The notes under the pieces are model-generated. The model saw only the letters and a program-made list of their open reading frames with translations, was not told the DNA's origin and ran no database searches. A DNA stretch of 64,000 nt from the NCBI GenBank assembly GCA_015272395.1, contig JACYLQ010000033.1, positions 1 to 64,000 of the forward strand, given 5' to 3'. Source of the DNA: Calothrix sp. C42_A2020_038 (GTDB taxonomy: Bacteria; Cyanobacteriota; Cyanobacteriia; Cyanobacteriales; Nostocaceae). Shown piece by piece: positions 57,109-64,000 of this stretch. Each line of letters opens with the position of its first letter. Positions within the stretch are counted from its first letter, which is position 1. A program made the translations under genes and the position numbers.

Positions 57109-58185
57109 ATGAAAAAAAAAATCTTAGTTACAGGTGGAGCAGGTTATATTGGCTCGCATGTTGTTCGTCAACTCGGTGAAGTTGGTTATGATGTGGTGGT
57201 TTATGATAATTGTTCAACAGGAAATGCATCTGCTGTATTATATGGTGAACTAATTACTGGCGATTTAGCTAATATTGAACGCTTGTATCAAACATTCGCA
57301 CGCAACAAATTTAGTGCTGTTTTACATTTTGCAGCAAGTCTCATCGCTCCAGAGTCAGTAGTAAACCCGCTTGACTACTATACGAATAATACTCGCAACA
57401 CACTAAACCTACTCCGGGTATGCGAAACATTCGGTGTCAACCAGTTAATCTTCTCTAGTACAGCTGCAGTATATGGTGAACCGCTGCAAAATCCAGTTAC
57501 TGAAGAAACTCCGACTCTTCCTATTAACCCTTATGGACGCTCAAAGTTGATGAGTGAGTGGTTAATTCAAGACCAGAGTAGAGCTTCTAATTTACGTTAT
57601 GTTATACTGCGGTACTTTAATGTCGCAGGCGCCGACCCTTTTGGAAGAATTGGTCAAATGAATCCGAAGGTGACACATTTAATTCGTGCTGCTTGTGATG
57701 CCGCACTTGGACGCAAACCGGGTGTGAGAATATTCGGCACAGATTTCCCTACACCTGATGGTACAGGTATTCGCGATTATATCCATGTTGAAGACCTTGC
57801 TTCAGCACATATTGCAGCATTGCAATATCTGGAAGCAGGTAATTCAAGTCAGGTATTAAATTGTGGGTATGGTCTTGGTTACAGTGTCCGTGAAGTAATT
57901 GAACGTGTGAAGGCAATTTCGGGAGTTGATTTTGCTGTGTTTGAATGCGAACGGCGCCGAGGAGACCCTGCTTGTGTTACTGCTAGTGGGGAAAAAATTC
58001 GACAAGTTCTAAATTGGCTACCTCAGTATAAGAACTTAGACATTATTGTGCGTAGCGCTTTATCATGGGAAATTCGCCGTGATAATAGTATGGTTAGGCA
58101 TCCGTTAGTTGATTCGATCGCGCGGAGGCTACGTCAAAGTGTGGCGGAGGTTGAAGTCTTCAAAAATAAACCGCTACTTAAGTAA
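57109..58185 (+). CDS. galE: UDP-glucose 4-epimerase
   Basis: This 358-residue short-chain dehydrogenase-type epimerase has the NAD motif GGAGYIG (9-15), the catalytic Ser region FSSTAAVYG (115-123) and the Tyr142-x3-Lys146 pair (PYGRSK). The later RYFNVAGADP and DGTGIRDYIHVEDLASAH blocks are diagnostic of GalE. It interconverts UDP-glucose and UDP-galactose and supplies galactose residues for the polysaccharide. GGGAGA just upstream of its ATG is a good ribosome binding site. It is followed by a 365-base AT-rich gap. It has two GGCGCC sites, unlike the next four genes. Confidence 0.93.
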   Translation: MKKKILVTGGAGYIGSHVVRQLGEVGYDVVVYDNCSTGNASAVLYGELITGDLANIERLYQTFARNKFSAVLHFAASLIAPESVVNPLDYYTNNTRNTLNLLRVCETFGVNQLIFSSTAAVYGEPLQNPVTEETPTLPINPYGRSKLMSEWLIQDQSRASNLRYVILRYFNVAGADPFGRIGQMNPKVTHLIRAACDAALGRKPGVRIFGTDFPTPDGTGIRDYIHVEDLASAHIAALQYLEAGNSSQVLNCGYGLGYSVREVIERVKAISGVDFAVFECERRRGDPACVTASGEKIRQVLNWLPQYKNLDIIVRSALSWEIRRDNSMVRHPLVDSIARRLRQSVAEVEVFKNKPLLK

Positions 58186-58550
58186 AATTAGAAAATGCAT
58201 TACTAGAAATAATGCAAATGCAGTATATTTACTTAATAAATTCATTTAGCAATCTAAAGTCCAGTGTAATTACGCATTTTTTCTTTATAAAATCAAATTA
58301 TGATACGCCAATAATAGCAATATTTAACTACTTGCTTGTTAATACTTATAGTTTCATCTGTCATTGTTTTACAACTAGTACAAATTACAAACAAATGATA
58401 GATTTGTTAAGTATATTTGTGTAAAAGTAGACAATTAAAATTAATAGAAACTTCAAAATATTGATTAAAAAAATAGTATATAAACTAATTAATTGTTATA
58501 TGACTTATTATATTTTTTGATTACCTACATGTGCTGAGTAACTAAGTTAA
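58186..58550. other. 365-base AT-rich gap without a gene
   Basis: A 70-codon frame (58212-58424) has no family features and an extreme AT bias, and is rejected. Nothing else is seen. The gap separates the host-like genes from a more AT-rich block, so it may be an old junction. Confidence 0.4.
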
Positions 58551-59852
58551 ATGAAAATTAATTTTTTAGAGAGTAAACCTTTAGTTAAAAGGCTAGCATC
58601 AGCAACTTTCTGGTCATTGCTTGCAACAGTATTTTTGCGAGGTTCAAGTTTAATATCTTCAATTTTGATTGCTCGTTTACTAGGACAGAAAAGTTTTGGT
58701 GAATTTGCAATGATTAATAGTACGATTGTAGCATTAGGAAACTTCGCTGGTTTTGGCTTGGGTATAACGACTACTAAATATGTAGCTGAATTACGATTAT
58801 CAAATCCTTTACGTTTGGGAAATGTGTTAGGGCTTTGTAATATAATTACAATTATAATAGGAGCTTTTTTTTCATTTATAATATTTGTTTTTTCCTCAAC
58901 GTTAGCCAGTAATTTTCTGAATTCACCACAACTTATTAATGCATTAAGATTAGGGTGTTTATTGATTTTTTTTAATGCTATTCACGAAATGCAAATAGGC
59001 ATTTTATCGGGCTTTGAAGCATATAAAAATCTAGCTAAAGTCAATTTTTTTTCTAGTTTAATCAATGTATTATTTCCGATTATTGGAGCTTGGTTATATG
59101 ATTTAAATGGAGCAATGTTTGCAATGATATTTATTACATTTTTAAATTGTTTACTTTGTGATTTTACATTGAAAAACGAATATAAAAAATATAACATAAA
59201 ATTAATTTATTCTCGATTAGCTTTTCAAGAAATCAAGATTATTCATAAATTTACTCTACCCAATTTTTTAAATAATATTCTAGTTGCACCTGTTTTATGG
59301 TTAGGAAACACAGCTTTAGCACACCAACCTAATGGTTATAGCGAGATAGCTGTGTTCAATGCAGCTAATCAGTACCGCTCATTATTACTTTTCTTACCTC
59401 TGATTATAGGAAGAATTTCATTACCTATATTCTCTTCTGTTCTAAGTGAAAATAAAAAAAAATCAACAGTTAAAACTTTTATAATTACAGTTTTAAGTTC
59501 TATACTAATTATTTTGCCAATTGCTTCTTTGATGTCTATTTTTAGCGAACAATTAATGATTGTGTATGGTTCAGAATTTGGTAAATACGGCTCAGTACTA
59601 ATTGTGATGCTAATTGGATTAAGTTTAAATGGAATTACAGCACCTATTGGTAATTTAATTATAGCCAGTGGCAAAATATGGTTAGGTTTTTTTATGAACC
59701 TTAGTTGGGCTATTTTATTTCTAATATTTACATGGATATTCACTCAAAAAAATTTAGGAGCATTTGGATTAGCATTATCTTATACAATCGCCTATACTCT
59801 GCATAGCGTATGGGTTTTTTTTCACGGAATTAAAATTTTGCGTTCTTTATAA
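58551..59852 (+). CDS. Oligosaccharide flippase family protein (Wzx/RfbX-type)
   Basis: This 433-residue protein has about 12 membrane helices and a typical flippase N-terminus (ATFWSLLATVFLRGSSL and ARLLGQKSFGEFA). It moves lipid-linked repeat units across the inner membrane for polymerisation. The gene is rich in A and T, with runs of lysine AAA and Phe TTT codons, and has no GGCGCC, unlike the genes before 58 kb. The methyltransferase gene follows 13 bases later, so they share a transcript. A deleted fragment of a similar flippase lies at 16.2 kb. Confidence 0.9.
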   Translation: MKINFLESKPLVKRLASATFWSLLATVFLRGSSLISSILIARLLGQKSFGEFAMINSTIVALGNFAGFGLGITTTKYVAELRLSNPLRLGNVLGLCNIITIIIGAFFSFIIFVFSSTLASNFLNSPQLINALRLGCLLIFFNAIHEMQIGILSGFEAYKNLAKVNFFSSLINVLFPIIGAWLYDLNGAMFAMIFITFLNCLLCDFTLKNEYKKYNIKLIYSRLAFQEIKIIHKFTLPNFLNNILVAPVLWLGNTALAHQPNGYSEIAVFNAANQYRSLLLFLPLIIGRISLPIFSSVLSENKKKSTVKTFIITVLSSILIILPIASLMSIFSEQLMIVYGSEFGKYGSVLIVMLIGLSLNGITAPIGNLIIASGKIWLGFFMNLSWAILFLIFTWIFTQKNLGAFGLALSYTIAYTLHSVWVFFHGIKILRSL

Positions 59853-59865
59853 TTTTAAACATTAA

Positions 59866-60552
59866 ATGATTAATTATATGAGCATAATGTCTTTGATTAA
59901 AAAGGTAAATTTATATACAATTCGCTGGCAAAATAAATGGCATCAAATCAAATATGGGCTAAATAGTGTTAGCTATTGGGATGCAAGATTTAAACATAAT
60001 TGGGAAGAAAAAAATGGTAGACTACAAACCGCTCTGTTTGCTGTTGCTTTTGTTCTTCTAAATGAAGATTTTAATGTTAATACAATTCTTGATTTTGGAT
60101 GTGGATGCGGAGATTCCTTACCTGTAATAAAAATGAAGTATCCAAAAACTAAATTATTTTTTTATGATATTTCGCAAGAAGCAATGCAAAAAGCTAAAAA
60201 AAATTACTCATCAATAGCATTTCCGATAAACATGCCTACAGATGAAATATATGATTTAGTTTATTGTTCTAATGTTATAGAACATGTAGCAGATATCACA
60301 TCTTTTTGTCAAAATTTAATTATGTTATCTAAAAAGTATATTATTATTCAAGCTCCATATGAACAGAGACATGCAGACAATTCTCCAATTACGATGGAAA
60401 ATAGAATTGATGAACATATTCATACTATTACAAACAATACCTTAGACGAATTAAGTCATATAGTAGAGTGGAAAAAAATTTTATGTGATGTACCTTATGC
60501 TTGGGATTATGGTAAACAAATCTTTTTTATAGGAATTAAAAAATCAAATTAA
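59866..60552 (+). CDS. Class I SAM-dependent methyltransferase
   Basis: This 228-residue enzyme has motif I LDFGCGCGDSLP (about 74-85), the acidic residue in FFYDISQEA (about 101), and the motif IV/post region DLVYCSNVIEHV (about 125-136), which is typical of UbiE/sugar methyltransferases. It probably methylates a sugar or a lipid-linked precursor of the polysaccharide; the acceptor is not known. Start ATG at 59866, with other in-frame ATGs at 59878 and 59887. It sits in the AT-rich part of the EPS cluster between the flippase and a glycosyltransferase. Confidence 0.87.
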   Translation: MINYMSIMSLIKKVNLYTIRWQNKWHQIKYGLNSVSYWDARFKHNWEEKNGRLQTALFAVAFVLLNEDFNVNTILDFGCGCGDSLPVIKMKYPKTKLFFYDISQEAMQKAKKNYSSIAFPINMPTDEIYDLVYCSNVIEHVADITSFCQNLIMLSKKYIIIQAPYEQRHADNSPITMENRIDEHIHTITNNTLDELSHIVEWKKILCDVPYAWDYGKQIFFIGIKKSN

Positions 60553-60589
60553 GATGAATAATTAAAACCAGAATCATTTTACTAAAAAT

Positions 60590-61834
60590 ATGAGTAATCA
60601 AGCTTGTAGAATTTTATTTGTGGCTTATGGTTCAATGGCAACAGAGGGAGGCTATAAAACACGGGTAATATCTGAAATTGAAAGTATTGTGAAAGTAAAT
60701 TCTAATATTAATCTTTCCCTTGTTTGCTTCGACGAAGTTAAGAATTTACGTAGTAAACAAGATGCATATGATTTATTAAAGAACAAATTAGATAGTCTTG
60801 GTGTTAAGTTAACTTGTTATGGAATTCCTAGTTTTAAAGCTCTATGGATTTTGAAATTAATTACTGGATTTTACATATCATTGATTATTTTATTAGAAGC
60901 AATCAAAGGTAAAGTACAAATAATTCATGCACAAAATCATGTTGTTGGATTATATACCCTTTTTACTAAAATTATTACCAAAAAATGTGTAGTCTTAGAT
61001 GTTCACGGTGTTCGCTTTGCAGAGAGGATATATAAAAAGCGAAAACGATTAGAGGAATATTTGTGGTTAGATGTAATAGCAAATTACTTAGAAGTATGGA
61101 TACTTAAAAAGTATGATGGGCTAATCTTTGTTTCAGAAGCAATGGCAAAATTTTATAATTGCACAGATAAAACTAGATATAAAGTAGTACCATGTTGTGT
61201 AAATACCAATAAGTTTAAAATATTTGAGAAATCGGAAGTATTACTTAAAAGTAGATTAGATATTTCAGAACGTTTTATAGTTACTTATAGTGGAACATTT
61301 TTTACAATATGGCAAGAACCAGATGATATTTTACAAATATTCAAAGAGATTAAATCCAAAATAACAAATGCTTACTTATTAATTTTATCAGGTGATGATT
61401 GTGAAAAAATTAAACAATTCATTTTTAGTAAAGGTATTTTAGAAAAAGATTTCGCTGTGTATAAATTAAAGCATGATTTAGTACCTCAATGGTTATCAAT
61501 TTCCAACTTAGGTCTACTAATCAGACGACCTAGTGTAGTTAACTATGCAGCTTCCCCAACAAAATTTGGTGAATATTTATCATGTGGTGTACCAGTTATA
61601 ATTTCTGAAAATGTTGGAGACTTTTCACAATTAGTTTCAGAGCTTCAGATCGGATTGATTGCCCAAGATAATAACGGTAAAATAACTCTTAATTACAGTG
61701 ATTTACAAAAAATTAGTTTAATCGAAAAAGACATTATTAGCTCACATTGTCGAAAAGTAGCAATTGATTTTTTGGATTGGTCAAATCATTCATTGTCTAT
61801 AGTTAATTTATATCAAAGTATTATCAATTCTTAG
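60590..61834 (+). CDS. Glycosyltransferase family 4 protein, EPS cluster
   Basis: This 414-residue GT-B enzyme has the opening CRILFVAYGSMATEGGYKTR, an acceptor-domain VLDVHGVRFAERIY block (about 138), the linker GLIFVSEAM (about 178-186), and the donor domain SGTFFTIWQEP with SPTKFGEYLSCGVPVI (about 323-338). The E-x7-E pattern is replaced by the KFGEYLSCGVPVI form found in several GT4 members. It adds a sugar to the growing repeat unit on the lipid carrier. It is 37 bases after the methyltransferase. Confidence 0.9.
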   Translation: MSNQACRILFVAYGSMATEGGYKTRVISEIESIVKVNSNINLSLVCFDEVKNLRSKQDAYDLLKNKLDSLGVKLTCYGIPSFKALWILKLITGFYISLIILLEAIKGKVQIIHAQNHVVGLYTLFTKIITKKCVVLDVHGVRFAERIYKKRKRLEEYLWLDVIANYLEVWILKKYDGLIFVSEAMAKFYNCTDKTRYKVVPCCVNTNKFKIFEKSEVLLKSRLDISERFIVTYSGTFFTIWQEPDDILQIFKEIKSKITNAYLLILSGDDCEKIKQFIFSKGILEKDFAVYKLKHDLVPQWLSISNLGLLIRRPSVVNYAASPTKFGEYLSCGVPVIISENVGDFSQLVSELQIGLIAQDNNGKITLNYSDLQKISLIEKDIISSHCRKVAIDFLDWSNHSLSIVNLYQSIINS

Positions 61835-61907
61835 ATTTTACTAAATTAATTAAATAAACCTCTCAAATGTTAAGTTATTTTTACAAAATTATTCAGGCTA
61901 TAATTAA

Positions 61908-63161
61908 ATGATAATGCTATCTGATTTTACTGGATTTTTGTTGGCTACTGTTTTTTTCTCAATCGTATGGTTAATTTCTAAATTTTTCTTTCGGCAACAC
62001 TTATGGATAATTTTAATTAGCTTTTTCGTCAGGCTATTTATTATCTTTATTCATGAAGAAACTCGCTTATTTGGAGATTATGATATTTCCGACTATTTAC
62101 CATACTTCAATGAATTTAGTAGAATTTGGGATAAGGATTTAATAGGTTATCTTAAACCACATGTTCCTGTGTATACTGTTTTATACCCAGGCTGGATATT
62201 TAATATTTTAGGTGAATCTGGATTTTGGGTTATTAGAGTGGCAAATGCTACTTTAGGAGTCGTTATTATTGCACCACTAACATGGTTAAACCAAGTTATT
62301 TTTGGTAGACCACTTAAACAGTTTCAAGTATTATTGGTTCTACTTTGGCCTACTTGGTTGCGTTATACAGTTGAGCTTGGACGAGCGGCGCCTAGTGTTT
62401 TTGCCGTTGTTCTAGGTGTCTCTGGTATGCTTGCTATACTTAGTTCATCAAGAATTCGTAATACGATACCAGTACACTTTTTCACCTTAGTTGGAGTATT
62501 TCTTGGTTTTTTCCTGCGGATACATTATCTTAGCTATTTCATTCCAGTCGCATCAATGGCATTCCTTCGTCAAGTCCAGAAATCGAAAATATCTCCGTAT
62601 ATTCGTCCAATTCTTTACTTCATCGGTGTCATAATTACATTAATGGTAACTTTTGCTTTACTAGGGTTATATCAACAATTTGCTCAATTTCGTACAACTA
62701 GTTCTGTGTTAGATTCTCCAGAAGATGCTTTAGAGTATGCACAAGCTAGAGAAGATGGTAATTCTGCTTATCTTTTAGGTATTTACCCAAAAAATCTCCT
62801 TGATTTATTATGGTATATACCTCTCCATGCTTTTTATTTTATGTTCTCCCCTATGCCCTGGAGTATTCATGGTGCATTTATGGCAGGTAGCTCGCTACAA
62901 TCTCTAATTTTATTAATACTGTGTATTAAAGTATGGCGAAAAGGACGAACAGTCATTCAAAGCAATCAACTTTTACAATTATTTTTTGCAACTATTTTGT
63001 TTGTAGCAATAGTTTTTGGTTCAGTAACGAAAAATGCCGGTGGTGCAGAACGGTGGAGGCTACCTTCAACTTTAATGCTTCTAACTACCAGTACCAGTAT
63101 TTTAGCATATTCATCTAAAAAAGAAAATAGCAGGGTATTATCTGATATTTGTGCTTCTTAA
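61908..63161 (+). CDS. Polytopic membrane protein, possible GT-C transferase or polymerase
   Basis: This 417-residue protein has about ten membrane helices. A periplasmic loop after the first helices contains GDYDISDYLPYF (about 56-67), which resembles the acidic loop of GT-C transferases (ArnT/PMT type). A large segment near 260-285 (RTTSSVLDSPEDALEYAQ) may be a second loop. Its place between glycosyltransferases suggests either an O-antigen polymerase (Wzy) or a GT-C sugar transferase, but no Wzy-specific motif is evident. One GGCGCC at 62387 shows return to host composition. The next gene starts 13 bases later. Confidence 0.7.
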   Translation: MIMLSDFTGFLLATVFFSIVWLISKFFFRQHLWIILISFFVRLFIIFIHEETRLFGDYDISDYLPYFNEFSRIWDKDLIGYLKPHVPVYTVLYPGWIFNILGESGFWVIRVANATLGVVIIAPLTWLNQVIFGRPLKQFQVLLVLLWPTWLRYTVELGRAAPSVFAVVLGVSGMLAILSSSRIRNTIPVHFFTLVGVFLGFFLRIHYLSYFIPVASMAFLRQVQKSKISPYIRPILYFIGVIITLMVTFALLGLYQQFAQFRTTSSVLDSPEDALEYAQAREDGNSAYLLGIYPKNLLDLLWYIPLHAFYFMFSPMPWSIHGAFMAGSSLQSLILLILCIKVWRKGRTVIQSNQLLQLFFATILFVAIVFGSVTKNAGGAERWRLPSTLMLLTTSTSILAYSSKKENSRVLSDICAS

Positions 63162-63174
63162 TTTGGAGAATTGT

Positions 63175-64000
63175 ATGAAATTAAAAATATTATTTTTATC
63201 TACTAGCTTAGATTTAGGTGGTGCTGATAAAGAAGTAATAAAACTTGGTTTTAATTTAGTAAAAAGGGGATATGAAGTTAAGTTAATTTCAATGACTGCT
63301 TTAGGAATTATGGGATTAGAAGCGCAATCACAAGGTTTAGATGTCACGTCTTTAAATATGCCTAGAGGAATTCCAGATATAAGTGTTATTCCTACATTTA
63401 TAAATATAGTGAAAGATTGGAAACCTCATATTATACATAGTCACATGTTCCATGCTAATATTTTCGCTCGATTGATAAAATTGTTGTCTAATGTTCCAGT
63501 TCTGATTTGTACAGCTCAAAATATAGATGAAAGTCATGGACAAATTTGGCGAAATATTGCCTATAGAATTAGTGATTTTAATTGTAATATAACAACTAAT
63601 GTGAGCCAAGCAGGAATAGAACGTTATATAAAAATGGGTTTAATATCCCGTCATAAAGCTAGATTTATTCCCAACTCAATTAACATTAGTGAATTTTATC
63701 ACTGCTCTGAATTAAGGAATAAAATTCGTCAAGAACTTTCTGTTACAAATCAATTTATTTGGTTGGCTGTAGGTCGATTTAGTGAGCAAAAAGATTATCC
63801 TAATATGATTAGAGCTTTCTCTTCAACTTTAGACAAAATGCCTGAAACTCTACTTTTAATTGCTGGTCAAGGAGAATTAAGAACAGAAGTTGAAAATATA
63901 GTAAAATTATTTTCTTTGGAGTCAAACATAAAATTTTTAGGTCCTCGTCGTGACATATTAGCATTAATGAATGCTGCTGATGGATATTTGATGTCTTCTG
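63175..64000 (+). CDS. Glycosyltransferase family 4 protein, 3'-partial
   Basis: The gene begins at the ATG at 63175 with a TTTGGAGAA ribosome binding site and runs off the window, so only about 275 residues are seen. It opens KILFLSTSLDLGGADKEV, a typical GT4 nucleotide-sugar start, followed by WKPHIIHSHMFHAN (about 82-95). The C-terminal domain begins LAVGRFSEQKDYPNMIRAF (about 198-216) and reaches LLIAGQGELR. These blocks identify a GT4 enzyme of the WbpH/ExpE type. It closes this view of the EPS cluster; more genes may follow. Confidence 0.9.
   Translation, partial: MKLKILFLSTSLDLGGADKEVIKLGFNLVKRGYEVKLISMTALGIMGLEAQSQGLDVTSLNMPRGIPDISVIPTFINIVKDWKPHIIHSHMFHANIFARLIKLLSNVPVLICTAQNIDESHGQIWRNIAYRISDFNCNITTNVSQAGIERYIKMGLISRHKARFIPNSINISEFYHCSELRNKIRQELSVTNQFIWLAVGRFSEQKDYPNMIRAFSSTLDKMPETLLLIAGQGELRTEVENIVKLFSLESNIKFLGPRRDILALMNAADGYLMSS

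Noticed and set aside
58212-58424. 70-codon frame after galE
   Set aside because: Extreme AT bias, no recognised family and no ribosome binding site.

Overview
The window is chromosomal DNA of a filamentous cyanobacterium, most likely of the Nostocales (Calothrix/Rivularia/Tolypothrix-like; my inference). The firm marker is an intact psaC (photosystem I). Supporting signs are CHAT, CHASE2, DUF928, DUF3122 and DUF1802 proteins, a CYP110-like P450, an EGY-type site-2 protease, a groESL operon with both a CIRCE and a K-box, and heptamer-type short tandem repeats. The DNA is AT-rich. It is densely sprinkled with the palindrome GGCGCC (about 70 by hand count), while the usual cyanobacterial HIP1 octamer occurs only three times.

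Layout. 1-3.5 kb: a CHAT-CHASE2 protein cut by the window edge, then secreted DUF928 and DUF3122 proteins in one direction. 3.6-18.7 kb: mixed housekeeping genes: a membrane metalloprotease, a PAP2 phosphatase with a P-type-ATPase-like N-terminus, an Lhr-like helicase, a P450, a P-type ATPase with a membrane partner, an aldehyde dehydrogenase, a flippase remnant, an MGME1-like nuclease, a fasciclin protein and a DUF1802 protein.

18.8-27.2 kb is an accessory patch. It holds a truncated aldo/keto reductase, a small ORF that lacks a good start, a 1568-residue protein that joins a PD-(D/E)XK nuclease to a Ski2-like helicase (it looks like a one-gene Hachiman/HamAB system), an AlkB-type dioxygenase, an unknown SAM-methyltransferase-like protein, a transposase tail and a fused antitoxin-toxin remnant. 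From about 19.3 to 27.95 kb there is no GGCGCC site, and all three HIP1 octamers fall there, which argues for import.

27.3-36 kb: a dienelactone hydrolase, a 1387-residue RTX-tailed enzyme with nuclease/phosphatase, phytase-like and beta-propeller phytase domains (extracellular phosphorus scavenging), an Rpn-type DUF2887 protein, an alpha/beta hydrolase and a DUF3445 (HODM-like) protein. 36.2-39.7 kb: groESL with its control elements, then a glycosyltransferase. 40.1-47.5 kb: three consecutive surface-protein genes (DUF11/SdrD-like protein, Ig-plus-beta-barrel outer-membrane protein, Gly-rich DUF11 protein). 47.7-52.9 kb: psaC, a nitrate/bicarbonate-type ABC binding protein and permease without an ATPase, and glmS. 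53.1-64 kb: an exopolysaccharide locus with a tyrosine autokinase (minus strand), then on the plus strand a priming transferase, galE, flippase, methyltransferase, glycosyltransferase, a polytopic membrane protein and a second glycosyltransferase cut by the window end. GlmS and GalE supply sugar precursors. The priming enzyme, flippase and autokinase form the core of a Wzx/Wzy-type export route; the 61.9-kb membrane protein is the only candidate polymerase. The block from 58 to 62.3 kb is more AT-rich and also lacks GGCGCC.

No rRNA, tRNA or CRISPR array was seen.
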